Source: Moniliophthora roreri (lineage: Eukaryota; Basidiomycota; Agaricomycetes; Agaricales; Marasmiaceae). From it: a stretch of 64,000 nt of DNA. Below the pieces are notes generated by a model. That model did no database searches, was not told the origin of the DNA, and saw only the letters and a program-made list of their open reading frames with translations. This document shows, in pieces, positions 11,023-22,469 of this stretch. A program made the translations under genes and the position numbers. The stretch is taken from contig LATX02000175.1 in assembly GCA_001466705.2 (NCBI GenBank), positions 496,001 through 560,000 of the forward strand, written 5' to 3'. How positions within the stretch are numbered: position 1 is the first letter of the stretch; every line of letters begins with the position of its first letter.

Positions 11023-13351
11023 CTACCTTGAAAGCTGAGATATGTTTGCTCCCATGACCTGCAATCGGTCCACAACCGAACCATCCTTCCTCGCCATTTC
11101 TTGCAAGTAAGAATGCAAGTCTCGCTTTGCGGTCTCCCGAGCATCCAAAAGTCTACTCAAGAACTGGCGCGAGGGTATTGGCGGGGGTGGCTCCCGCATC
11201 TCGTTTGTGTCGTCGTCATGCGTTTGCGCCCTCTCTCTGATGAACTCGTTCGCTGGAGGCGGTGGCAGGTTTGTGTAAGGTTCTATATTAAAGCCAGGTG
11301 GCGGTGCCCATGCTGATGGTCGAACAAGTACGAGCAGGTACTGTAGTCGCGTTGTGGCGACGAGCATTTTGTACCTTTGAAAGCCAGTCAATGGAATGAT
11401 CTCCTGTTAGAGAGGTATGCTTACTTGGAATGGAATCCTGATGTGCGATTATAATTAATCGGAGAACAAGCCAGATGTAAAACGAACCAACCGATACTTA
11501 CTTTGTATAAATAAGCCATGCCATTTAACCATAGCCCATCCACATAAGATCGTACCCAGCAGCTTTCCTGGCCATGTCTTCCAGAACATATGTGAGCTGA
11601 CGGCGCGAACTGTATCTGCTGCTGCTCCAACACTTGGTCTTATACTGGAAAGAAGTTCGGGACACTTTTGTTGAAGCCACAACCTCAGAGCATCCAGAGG
11701 TACCTGTTGATGAAGAACTTGCATGCACCTCAATGCCAGCTTCCAGCTTCCAGCTGCGAAGCCTGCGCCGAAACCTAGTCCTGCCCCGACTGCAGCATAT
11801 TGGGCGATCCCCTCTTCTTCTCCTGGTACTGCGAGAGCTCTGACGAGAACGTGAGAGGCAATATAAGCCGGAATGTGGGTAATGAATGCAGGGAGAAAGA
11901 GAATGAAAGCAACGATATTGAGAGGCAATGAGAGCAACACTCCCGGCGTCAGAACGCGTCGTGCCAGAGTCCTGATATGGTATGTTCTGGGCGGATATGG
12001 TGAAGATGACTTGATAGAAAATGGCAGGGGTAGCATAGTCTCTGCCAGGGGATGCGTCAATGATGTGAAATGTAGTAGAGAGTAATAGCGTGTGAGTGCA
12101 AGTTTGGCCCTCAAGAGGGATTCGGAAATCGCAGGCGATTCATCAGGAGATTTGGTGAATAATCGGATGAGACTATACAATCATATTAATGGGCCTCTGA
12201 ACTGTATAGAGATAAAGAACTGACGTCTGTGACACAGCAACCCAGCTGGTAAGGGGTATATTACTTTCTTCGCCCCAAAGTATGTCTCGAGCCGTCTGCG
12301 CTCCATAAAAAGTTTCCCTGGATGTATGAACGCTGAGAGAAGGATTCCAACAGGGGGAGCCACCTCACCAGTCAGGTGCATTAATGGTCATTTCGAACAG
12401 CTGCCTCTTGATATCCGCCATGATTTCCTTCACGGCTGCCCTGGAACGTTCGTCAGAGTCTGCATCTTCAGAGAATAGATCCTGGGTATATTTGGATATC
12501 CTAATCTGTCGACCGTATCTTCCAGGACAGTCAGTAATGGTCCCGAAAGATCTGAAGACACGTACTGAACGGTAACCTGGAAACGAGTTAGAAGCCGTCG
12601 AAAACCAAACTTGTGCACTGGACACGCACCCGACTCAGATATCTCGACTTGTCTGTGTACACAATTGCAACCGGGACAATGACCAATTCATTGGACTTTT
12701 GTGGGACATCCTTATCTTTCTTTATGGCTCGGTCATGATCCCATTTGACATATTCGACGGCAGCCCACGCAGCCCCACTCATGATCTGAACAATACTTGG
12801 TTGAGTGTAGCTCGTCCCTTCCGGGAATACTCCAATGACTTTGTTTTTAGCGAGAGCTTGAGAAGACGAGGTGAACAAATTCGATTGGGACTGAGTCGAC
12901 GATGTGGCGGTTTCATTGGTCATGTCGGAACCTCTGTTAGGATTTCTGTTTACTGGAATTGCACCAGAGGACAACATAATTGCACGGGTAATGGAACTCT
13001 TGAACATGCTGGACTTGGCCCAGAAGGAGAGGTGACGACGATGTGGTATGGTTGCGGCTGTCGCATTTCGTCAGAGGAGTGCTTCGTCGAACGCTGGAGC
13101 CCGCACCAAGTGTAGCAATATCAATTATTTCATTGTGATGAGTCGAAACTCTGGAAATTATACCAAAATGTTAGATCTGGATTGACAGATTCAACTAGAG
13201 AACCTTCAACCAAGTTCAACACGCACATAATGAGTGGGCCATCCTTGGGAACATTTTCACGTCCATGAGCTTGCACACCATCATAGTATCCAGCAATAGT
13301 CCAATCTGATATCTTGCGAAGAGTTCGATAGACGAGCTTCAATTCTACCAT
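11023..13351 (-). CDS. PlsC-type glycerolipid acyltransferase (GPAT/Sct1-like)
   Basis: This is a membrane acyltransferase that acylates glycerol-3-phosphate or a related lipid precursor at the ER. The start MVELKLVYRTLRKISDW leads to GRENVPKDGPLIMC. The next exon carries HHNEIIDIATLG, the catalytic H-x4-D box. Downstream NKVIGVFPEGTSYTQPSI is the substrate-binding FPEG box, followed by ELVIVPVAIVYTDKSRYLSR. The C-terminal half has hydrophobic segments (TPGVLLSLPLNIVAFILFLPAFITHI split over about 25 residues, and a Gly/Ala-rich helix). The tail is Pro-rich (PPPGFNIEPYTNLPPPPANE) and finally helical, ending GANISQLSR. HX4D and FPEG support the superfamily firmly. The choice of Sct1/Gpt2-like over lysophosphatidate acyltransferase rests on length and layout and is an inference. 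Confidence 0.82.
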
Positions 13352-13559
13352 ATTGCGTTGGTCGGCAGCGAGTTGGTAGCTCGTCGCGGAGTGACGTAAA
13401 GACTGTGATTTCGGAGTGTCACGTTCGGGTCACATTTGTAGCATCCTCTAGGTCCTCTTACAGTCCAGTTTTGCGTTTCCTCAAGCCAGAAGGTGTAAAT
13501 TCTCGAGCATTCAATTAGAGTCGATACGGCCTTTTTGAAACTTGGAGCAAACCTTTTTT

Positions 13560-14063
13560 TCTTCCGGAATGCGCTCGAATGTTGGAATGTTTCCACCAAA
13601 AAGGCGTGCAAGCGCACAGCGGCGGTGACAGCTTCAGGACTTTCACAGGAATCGTGATACCGATATGGCTATCTCCCAGCCCCAATACAAGACACGTAGG
13701 ACCTGTACTACCGTGTGTGGTATTGGGATCGAGACGAAGTCATATATCCATGGAGATTACGCCTGTTGTATTAGGTCCAAGAGCGCCACCGGAATTGACG
13801 ATGATATCCCTATCTTTTGCCCAGTCTCGGATACCTGACATGCTATCCAAGTCACATTCCAAACTGGACATCTTTCCATCAAAGCCAAGGTGTCCGCCTC
13901 TTGAAAAAGAAGCGTCAATCCTGTTCACGATAAAAGTGTCTGCCCTGCAAAAATTTGCGCTCATCCTCTTACATGTATTTCGCTGACAACCGGGAGCAAC
14001 GTCACTTTCGTGACTTACAGGAACGATATGCGCATCTGGAACGCCGAATTCGAAGTATTTCAA
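13560..14063 (-). pseudogene. Possible degraded coding stretch, unknown family
   Basis: The minus strand keeps one frame open for about 160 codons except for a single TGA at about 13.74 kb. It reads SGIRDWAKDRDIIVNSGGAL before the stop and TTHGSTGPTCLVLGLGDSHI after it. Amino-acid composition on both sides of the stop looks protein-like. I recognise no family. An alternative is an intron over the stop, or chance. The 5' end overlaps the start of the plus-strand gene at 13955. Low confidence. Confidence 0.2.
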
Positions 14064-15914
14064 CGGCTATTTGGCTCACCCACTCCCAAGGGTTGGCTTT
14101 CGAGCCCATTAGGTTGCAAGACTCGAACCTGCGGAAACGGCTTCAAGCTTATCAAGATCTTTCCATTCTATTCACTACGGATTCCTCCCGGTGTGGACCC
14201 GTAGTCGTCACAGGTGGCCCTACCCATGGTTCGTCTCCCAGTGTCACTCTTGTGGCAGGATCAACTCGCACAAGTACCCCGAGAGACTCAACAACCCAAG
14301 GTCCTAGTCTTATGGTCGATCCCAGAATTCTCATGGAACGAATAATTCCCAGTTCTAGGAGTCTTACCCAATTGGTGGAAAGCGGAAGGTGAGGTTATGT
14401 TAATCATGCAGGACATGGAACGATGCTAACTTACTCGTGAGTAGCGCAGCTGTTACACCGATGACCCATTTCTCCGATGTGCTTCAAGCACTTCATCTGT
14501 CTTCGACATCAACAACCAGAGAAGATATGGAATTGATCCATCAATTTTTTCTAGCACGTTGTTGGTCGGAATTCAAAGCAAGAATCGATGCAGCACAGTA
14601 CCTTCTGGATTTTCCTCCTTCGACAACCATAGTGTCGCTTTTAAAGGCCTGGCATCCAGTTCTCAGGGGGGCCGATTCACAATACGGCACTTGGGTTGAT
14701 GTAGGCGACCCATTTTTGTTGAATGCACTTCGAGGAACTGGCATACAGCTCTATTCCTCCGGGCATGATGGTGTGCGCCGCTGCATGTTCGACCAGGACA
14801 CTGCTCTAATCTGGTACAGACTATTGTGCAGCGTGTTGGACGGCTTGTTCACCATAACTTCAGCGTACCACGTCGACCAGGACCCCACTTTGCTTGCCAA
14901 TGTTGCATATCATATCCAGGTCTTAGCCCCGCTACTGGACAGTGTTCCTGTCCAACACTTATTCAGAACCTTGTCGTTCCGTAATCATATTCACCCATTC
15001 AGAAAACGGATATCGTATGCGAGTTTGATAAACAACTCCTCGATTGATCACTGGCAAATGAATATCCTCAGTATGTTTCAAATGTTTCGGGCCTTGCTTC
15101 TACTTATCATCTCCACCTAGGTGACGAGCAGAAGATAAGCGATTCTTTCCGTGAGAACGAGGGAGAACACATTACTCGCTATCTTCATTCCATATTATCC
15201 TGGTACAAGGCGTCGACATCACTATTTCATGATAGCACTTGCCTCAGCAGGCAGCCTCCAATATTCCAAGTCCTATTCATCTCTGTTTCCGTCGATTCCC
15301 CTATGACGATGCACAGTCCAGCGGAGGTTGCCTGGAGAGAGCTGGAAAAGGCTCTTGCCGCCAAGTTCGATTACACTCTGCATGAGGTAGCAGCTTTTCA
15401 AACCAATGTGTACAGCCTTCTTCGGGGTACGCCCATTCGTACTTCGCACGGCCGCTCATCAGACGTCATCACCGAAGTATTCACCTCCATACATGTTCAC
15501 ACTGAGGCCATCACCATGGCCGTACTAAAAGGTTCAGCCCCCGGATCTTGTACGCCCGGCCCAGTTCTCATTACGCAGGATCAGCTATCGGCTGAACACC
15601 TGGTTGTGCCATTCGATCGGCTTTTAGGCTTCCCATCTCCTCATCCATTGTTGCCAAAATGCTGCTACTGCTGCAGCCTCCTGTATGATGTTCTGTACAA
15701 TCCAAACCGAGCGCTTAGCCGTGTTTCGGAGGATCCCGCTACAGATTACAATGTTCTGGATGTGGCGAGCTTCGTTCATTCGGGCTTTCTGGTTCCTTGG
15801 ACACCACCACCGATAGGTTATGGTCTATCGTTGAGGGCCTTGAAAATCGTTGAGCGTGAGCTGTGCAGGTTGTTGGTCGCTTCTCTGTCAACGCAGTTAG
15901 GAATACAAGTTTAA
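13955..15914 (+). CDS. Hypothetical protein, no recognised domain
   Basis: Three exons join cleanly. The first (from the ATG at 13955) has a basic, helix-prone start (LQERYAHLERRIRSIS) and a Ser/Thr/Pro-rich part ending SLTQLVESG. It joins across a 14.39-14.44 kb intron to AAVTPMTHFSDVLQALHLSS. The second exon runs to NILS at about 15.07 kb, and after a GT-AG intron the frame continues DEQKISDSFRENEGEH without a stop to 15914. The product is about 590 residues, globular in look, with Cys-rich LPKCCYCCSLLYDVLYN near the C-terminus. I recognise no family. The end may lie further on: an alternative intron near 15.86 kb would continue into another open frame. The true start could also lie downstream of 13955. 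Confidence 0.5.
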
Positions 15915-16427
15915 GGATCGCGACCTTGTTTTCGCAATACCCTCACTGCTTTCATGCCCGAATATTCCAGGATGCCCATCAGCTTGCCCATCAGACTGGT
16001 ATTCTGGCCAAAGTCAGGCGCCCATACCCTTCTTGTTGGTCCCTCTATTTCCACTACGGCCTGACCCAGTATATTTTGTTTTTAATCTCTTCGGTAGTGG
16101 ATGACAAGACATGTACAGTACCTAATTAGAATGAGAGTTGTTTTTTTTTTTGACTTTGAGTGGAGTCAGTAGTGGGAAGGGCGCTACAGTAGTGTTCCTC
16201 GGGTTAGGAAAGCCATGCCGAATTTCACGTAAGACGAAGTCCATTCTCAACCCTACGTCCATCACTGAGTGCACAGTGTGTGTGTGCCTCGAGGTAACTT
16301 CCCGCCGCAGGTCTTTCGCCTCAAGGCATCCGGATGAAAACCTGGCAGTGAAGAGTTACATGAGGGTTGGGCACTTATAGGCTTCCATTTCAACATTGCG
16401 CTGTAACTTGACCTCTCAGTTCTAGTA

Positions 16428-17658
16428 ATGGTGCTCACAGTCGATGCGTCTAGCACTTGCGATATCTGCTTCGATCCTTACGACTTCACGGATGAGCGAC
16501 GAAAGCCCCATGTTATATCCTGCGGGCATATCTTTTGTAAATTGTACGCCTCATTTTCATTTCATGCTTTCGGCACTCACGTTATACATACAGATGTTTA
16601 TTACAAGTCATGCCCATGAAATGTCCACTTTGCCGAACCATGTTTCTACAAAGCGATATACACCGACTCTCTGCCAACCCTCTCGACCCTGACGGCGAGC
16701 AGAATGTCATTAACGATTTCGTGAAAAGAATGATGATTCCTTATGACACCACGGAGCAGTTGCGAGCAGTTCTAGAAGAGGTAGATACATGGCTGGAGGG
16801 GAGAGCGGATAATGAGGTGAGTCATCAACGAGGCAACCAGCAAACCAGCTAATGACATGCGTGGTACAGGACTGCCCCGTCCGGTTTACTCGAAACATGG
16901 TTGGAGAAGTCATGCACCTAAAACTGGGAAAGTCCCGCGACCGGCGGAAGATCAAAAACCTTCATTATGAGCTGAAGTCCTCTCAGAAGAAAACGGAGGA
17001 ATATCAGACCAGGCTATCAGAGATGGCAGGCAAAGAACGTGAACTTCGCGAGTAAGCGCAACAACTTAGCATTACCGCGCCAGACACTCATTCATTCCGC
17101 CACAGTAAAATTAGACAGTTCCAAGATGAAATAGAATCCTTGAGGGCTCAGATAGCCAACCAAAAGGGAAGGAATAAAATCCAGCCTCTAGCGAACCCAT
17201 TGCCCGCACCTCCTCGACTAGTTAATACGTCGGTATTGGCCACACATGCACGGTCATCGCATCCTGCATGGGTGCAGCCCCCACCAGAACGCCCGTTCAT
17301 TCGCTACGTGAACGAAGCCAATATGCCGGTTGCTCACAACCCCGTCACTCCGCATATCTATGCACCCACTGCTCGCTATCCCTCGCGCCGCAATACAGAG
17401 CCCGGAATCATGCAGAGTGATGGGCTCTTAACTTTCAACAATCCCCCGTATCATACTCCTTCCCCAATTAATCGCCCGAGGGAAAGAACGCCTACCTTTG
17501 TAAGGGAAAATACTCCTCGAAGAGCTGCTTCTATCCAGTCCAATGATGACGCCGCTTATTGGACTTGCCTAACGACGAACGACTGGCTACCAGAGGTGAG
17601 CGGCGATGGTCATGAATGGCGGAATCCAGTTACACCGCATCGTCGAGACAGGCGATGA
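16428..17658 (+). CDS. RING finger protein B with coiled coil (putative E3 ligase)
   Basis: Exon 1 encodes MVLTVDASSTCDICFDPYDF and CGHIFCKL. After an intron the frame resumes CLLQVMPMKCPLCRTMFLQ, giving a full set of RING ligands starting at residue 11. The next part, LDPDGEQNVINDFVKRM followed by LRAVLEEVDTWLEGRADNE, is a helical segment also found in the related proteins. A coiled coil follows (NLHYELKSSQKKTEEYQTRL, then KIRQFQDEIESLRAQIANQK across another intron). The tail of about 160 residues is Pro/Asn-rich and probably disordered (PLPAPPRLVNTS, YHTPSPINRPRERTPTFV) and ends PVTPHRRDRR. Length is about 370 residues. Ubiquitin ligase activity is inferred from the RING; the target is unknown. 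Confidence 0.8.
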
Positions 17659-18056
17659 ATACCGATACCCTAGTGAACCGGCGCAGGTCGCGGGTCCCGT
17701 AGTTGGAGAGGGAGCTGTAAAAGTAGGATGGTAGTTATTTGGGGTGATTTGCATTGACATTTATACACTAATTACTGTAGTTTTTGTACCTACTCAATGA
17801 TCGATCCGGAGGGATCAATTTTTTCCCTCAACCATCATGTCAATCATCTCGGGTGATTTTCGCAGGCCAACTTGAATTTGACGACAGAAAGCTGGTAAGA
17901 GCACCTTTATTTTCGTGTCTTCTCTGTCCACTGCTAGTCCGTGAACTTGGCTTCCTACCTAGCCCATACTTACTCGGATTCACAGGGTCACCGAGAGCAT
18001 TGGTTCACTCGACTTTCGCATCATATATTCCTCAGAGAAATCTTTCTCAGACATTC

Positions 18057-19168
18057 ATGGTCTCGTTATACGAAATCAAGACCACACCGTACGGTGGTCG
18101 AGGAGTTTTCGCAACTCAAACAATACTCAAAGGCACTGTCGTTAACACCAGTCCGTCACCCTACGCGCACGTTATATATCACGAATACCGCAAGGAAGTG
18201 TGCGCTCAATGCTTTGCATATGCTTTCGATGCCCAGAGAAGCACCTGGGCTGTAAAGCCAGCGAAAGATGGTCAAGGTGTATGGTTTTGTAGCGATGGAT
18301 GTCGAGATGTCTGGGAGAAGAGTCAGACATGGAACGGGGTCAGCATGACGGGAGAGATGAACATTGCGATCGACAAGCTGGATAAAACCGTCAAAAAGAG
18401 CAAAAGGACGAAATTACAAACGCCATCGACTCGAGACATCGTCATCACACAAACCGTCATTGACCAGGCATGGCAAGCCACTGAAGCGTCTTCATCAGTT
18501 TCAGAGCCATTGAACGACCTCGAGTTGGACATGGTACGCTTCCTGGCGTCTGCGATCATAAATCGATACATCGAGGACACCTTCCACCCATCGCCTAAAG
18601 ACCTCGCGGGAGGAGGCTGGTTACAATTCATGGAACTGCAGAATAACGAACTTGATTACGTTCGTTCCAAGCCTCATATCCTAGACTCTCATCTGCGCGT
18701 TTACGCATTTCTGCGAAAAGCTGCCATACCTGTCCTTCGACCGTATGTTGAGGCGGCTGATACCGTGCGTGCTGTACTTGGCCGAGATCAAGGGAACGCA
18801 TTCGGGCTGTATGAGATGTCAGGGGACAGTGAGATGTTGGGATATGCACTGTATATTTCCGGTTCATATTTCAATCACGGTGCGTGGCCCCAAGTATGCT
18901 TCTTGGGCTTCTTGTCGTCTTCCTTGCACTCGTCGTTTTACTCACGATCATCATTGTTATGGCTCCAGATTGCACGCCGAATATTAAGAAGGAACGCCAT
19001 GGTCGTGCGATGCAATTCTTCACCACAAGAGATGTGCAAAATGGAGAAGAATTATGTACGAATTATATTGATGTACAGGATGATGTGAAGGTCAGGAGAG
19101 AGAATCTCTTGACGAACTGGTACTTCCGGTGTTCATGTCAGAGGTGTGAAAATGAGGTGAAGGTATGA
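18057..19168 (+). CDS. SET-domain protein (SMYD/Set5-like lysine methyltransferase family)
   Basis: Translation from [20 protein letters not shown] opens with the SET-N motif (GGRGVFAT). A degenerate MYND-like zinc region follows ([11 protein letters not shown] ... [13 protein letters not shown]), then a long helical insert ([36 protein letters not shown]). After one intron (18880-18968) the SET-C core reads [17 protein letters not shown] and then [14 protein letters not shown], with the NHxCxPN and ELxxxY motifs that bind S-adenosylmethionine. The post-SET part [16 protein letters not shown] is present. All core motifs are intact, so activity on a lysine is plausible; the substrate is unknown. 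The frame stops at 19168, but good splice sites nearby would allow extra C-terminal exons to about 19.5 kb. An upstream in-frame leader (from 17784) looks like UTR. Confidence 0.8.
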
Positions 19169-20185
19169 CGGTTTTACGGAATTTAATCTTCAGGGAGGGA
19201 GAAGTAGATGTGGGGAAGGAGTATGGTACGGCCTGCTTCTCTGTCCTCAGATGTCGGTGAGTACATAAACCATTTATCTATTCCTCATGTCCAGTGCTGT
19301 TAGAAGAAACCTTATTATGACTTTTAGAAGATTGATAAGAGATCATCAGGTTGTGAAATCAAGTGGTCTCACTAGCGGACGAGTACAATCCAACGGTTCC
19401 GTCCCGAACAAACTAGACTGTCCCGTTGGGCCTGTTCGAGTCCTACGTAGCGCCGGCAGAGTGGTACGGCACCTTCAGCACCTGACCAGTTGTCGCTACT
19501 GATGGCGCTACTGATGGCTCTCTGTCGTCGACCAGGGCTCTTGTAGCGGCTAGATGAGTCTAGCCAATCAACTGCTGCCCAGCACGGTCGGAAGATTTGA
19601 TCAGAGGACATAGGAAGATTGACCGAAACCGAAAGTAGCATTGATTGGGTGAATGAGTTATAGCCCGACTTCGTGGCACTTCTCAGATAACACGCATTTT
19701 AAACGTGTCGCTCGGAGATAGAAGGTTCATTCGCGACGGTAGCCTCTCGATTAGAGGAATAGAAGATCAGTATCATTGTCCCTGAAATCGCGCTGGCCGC
19801 GCTGCATAGCGCCTACCTGGGCAAAGGTTAGATTGTGGCTGGCAAAAGATTCCTAACATGAGACAACCTCGACAGCGTCCACGAAAGCTTACATGAAAAG
19901 GGGTGCAAACCAACAGTCCAAACTGATGTAGGGTCTGCCCGAATTATTGTTGAGCTCTAACTCGGGCACGGGCGATGATGCATTGATGACTGAAAGCTTT
20001 GTTTATAGCTGAAGCGCTAAACTTTGAATGCGAAGAGTCCCATTCCAGAGTCCTTCCCATTTATAACAGAGTGTCATGAGATAACGATGCTCCTGGTGAG
20101 CAGCATTTTGATACAACAAGTTTGACGGTAACCCGGCCACTCATTGAAGAGAACGCTAGCGTAATGAACCCTCTGCATCGCCGTA
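19169..20185. other. Intergenic; possible C-terminal extension of the SET gene
   Basis: A plus-strand frame at 19.29-19.50 kb (AVRRNLIMTFRRLIRDHQ ... SNGSVPNK) resembles the helical C-terminal part expected in SET/SMYD-like fungal proteins and could be spliced on. A short near-repeat of GCTACTGATGGC lies at about 19.50 kb. Nothing else is supported. Confidence 0.35.
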
Positions 20186-20642
20186 TTACTTTGTGAATGA
20201 ACGAATGACTTTGGCGGAGATATGGAGGAAGAAGATGGAACCAATGAAGCAAACAGACAAGACAATGACGATAAAAGGGTCTCTAGAGGATAAAGATGTG
20301 AATCGTTTACTCTAGAAGAGGGAGAGCACTACTCACACTCTGAGTCCCGGCGAGTCATCCGTATACAATTTCAGCATGGTGTTCGATGATCCTCCAGCAC
20401 CTGCTGCTCGTGTAGAGTTTGGTTTTGCTACTTGTGAGCCAGCTGCCCGTCTCCTGCATGGTATAATGAGTCTGTGACCCTAAAGAAATAGACACGAATG
20501 AGACATACCGAACCTGCGCGCCAGGCGGTTTTGCTACGCTCGAGGTGTTTGGGCGAGGGCTGCCATTGGACCGTGGAGAATCGGAATCAGACTAGAAGAA
20601 ATTCAGTTTGAAACGAAGACATAGAAGCAATGAACTTGCCAT
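20186..20642 (-). CDS. SBH1: Protein transport protein Sec61 subunit beta (Sbh1)
   Basis: This is the small tail-anchored subunit of the Sec61 ER translocon. Four exons on the minus strand join to about 100 residues. After the start Met comes SDSDSPRSNGSPRPN, then VRRRAAGSQVAKPN, the family hallmark GGSSNTMLKLYTDDSPGLRV, then DPFIVIVLSVCFIGSIFF as the single C-terminal membrane anchor, ending SAKVIRSFTK. The order (disordered N-terminus, conserved L-x-L/F-Y-T-D-D-x-P-G-L-x-V-x-P, TM helix) is diagnostic of Sec61 beta. The ATG at 20640-20642 is followed at once by an intron with a GC donor (GCAAGTT) and AG acceptor (20592-20639). Other introns are GT-AG. The family identity is very secure; the start exon is a prediction. 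Confidence 0.9.
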
Positions 20643-22469
20643 TGGGATGGTGGAATGAAAAGTGCAAGTACGGGAAATTACAGCTGGCAAAGGAGGTCAA
20701 GGGGTCGTGCGAAGTTGCACGTGGACGACTGAACACGTATTCCAGCGTCAACCATGACCTGGCTCCCACCGTCAACCGACTGCTCAGCAGCTCAGCAGCT
20801 CAGCAGCCCAGCCCGTAGAAACTCCAAGTTATTCCCAGCCAAGAAATTTCATGGAACTTGCTTAAATTCTCTGCTGATATTTTGTCTCTATGGGCTCATC
20901 ATTCTACAATTCACTTTGTGGCCTGGAAACTTCTAGGTTTCATATCTAGTGTAGCAACGCTACTGGCCGCTCCCAGCTCTACGGCTTGCTTCTTTGTCAC
21001 TTCTCCATTGTCGTCCCAATTGGTCTTGACAGTTCATACGTGACGGTGCTTGCGATTGTTGCGGGTGTTCCCATGGCTCTGGTTATCTTCTCAAAATTCT
21101 GATGGACGATTTACCAACGGGCTATCATTAAATCCGCAAGCTCGATTCTTTGCGAGTCGCGACTTGTGTTGATGGTTATCAATGTAGCTTGTGGATGATC
21201 TGTTTTGCGAGATAAAGGCCTGTATCGATTGCTGCTAGTGGTAGCGGGGAGTGGGGATTTTGGCATTTCATTTGATGTATAAACTTAGTTTATAAGACAC
21301 TTATATAGAATGACCAACAAGTATGCCTGAAACTTTCCATTCCTGTATTTACTGAATTCTGGTGAACCTGTGGTTTGGATGTGCACCAGTTCGGCGTCCC
21401 GTTGTGCAAGCTTGAAGTTGAGGCCAAGAAAATAAATAAATTTTGCGTCGTTCCTCATTCCCATCATCAACCTCACCAACATGACCTCTGACGACCCTTC
21501 GAGAAACCCTCCCTGAACCAGCATGATTTAAAGCCATCCAAGTTGCCGCCTTTTTAATCAGTTGTCGAAATTCGCTGCCTTTCATTAAAATTTCGAGGGC
21601 GCAAATGATGATGCAAACAAGCGGCGATTCTATCAAGAACGAGTTTTCTTCTATGCGACAAGGGTTCAACCACATCCGTTGTTCACTTGGTCAGAGCCTC
21701 CAAATTCGCCTTATCCTGCGGTGGACAATGGTCGACGTAAAATGGTGAAGCGAAGCCAGGAATTTCTATCGTGCACCACTCAGAAGATCGCCGTGAGTCG
21801 CTTTGGAGCTGACTGAATTACATGATAGCTAAGGGTCCCATTTTCTACTCGCAGCGCTCCCCTGACCGAGGAGCAAAGGTCGTTCATTGTCAACCTACCG
21901 ACATGAGCAGCGTTTGTTGCCCCAGACCAAGTCCACGCCTTTTAGACTCTGGGTTCCCGGTCCGCACCGCACGCCACACGGAGACTCGTTCGACCACGTA
22001 TAACCGTCGTGTCGCTCGCGATGGTGTCCTGCAGACTCGGGTCAGACCTTGGTTAGGTTTTTATACTAGGCAGAATTTAGTGTCGCGCTGTTTCCGACCC
22101 ACCTTTGAGCTATTGCTCGCCCAACTTGAACCGGGAAACACACGGGTCTAGTTCCAGAAATTTGCTTGTCGGAACTTTTATCAGGGCGCGACTGCCGAAT
22201 AGAGTTCTTGTGACGAATGTGACGAACAAAGGATTCGGCTAACACGGTTCGGCTTCCTGACAGTGGTTCGCTTGATCTGTACTGCCTCATGCCCGCGTCC
22301 CCCATTTTCCTGGAAGGATGCAAACAACCTTTTCTTGGATCTGTCATTCCACATTTAGGCGACAGCACGTGTGAGAGGCCTGTGTCTCATATATTTCGCA
22401 CTCCTTTCAACTCCAGATGGGTTCATATCTCCCGGTCCTCTCAACCGGAACCGCTCTCTCCCTACATTC
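20643..22469. other. Intergenic, about 1.8 kb
   Basis: This is shared upstream DNA of SBH1 (minus) and RING C (plus). An 8-bp unit CTCAGCAG is repeated three times at 20783-20806. Open frames on the minus strand at 21.29-21.68 kb and on the plus strand at 21.82-22.15 kb have no recognisable domain and look like chance frames. No RNA gene is supported. Confidence 0.45.

Noticed and set aside
14116..14132. tRNA T-arm-like hairpin on the minus strand (GCAGG, TTCGAGT loop, CTTGC), resembling a B box
   Set aside because: No matching acceptor, D arm or anticodon arm is found at the right distance upstream, and the stretch lies inside a long plus-strand coding frame. It is most likely chance.
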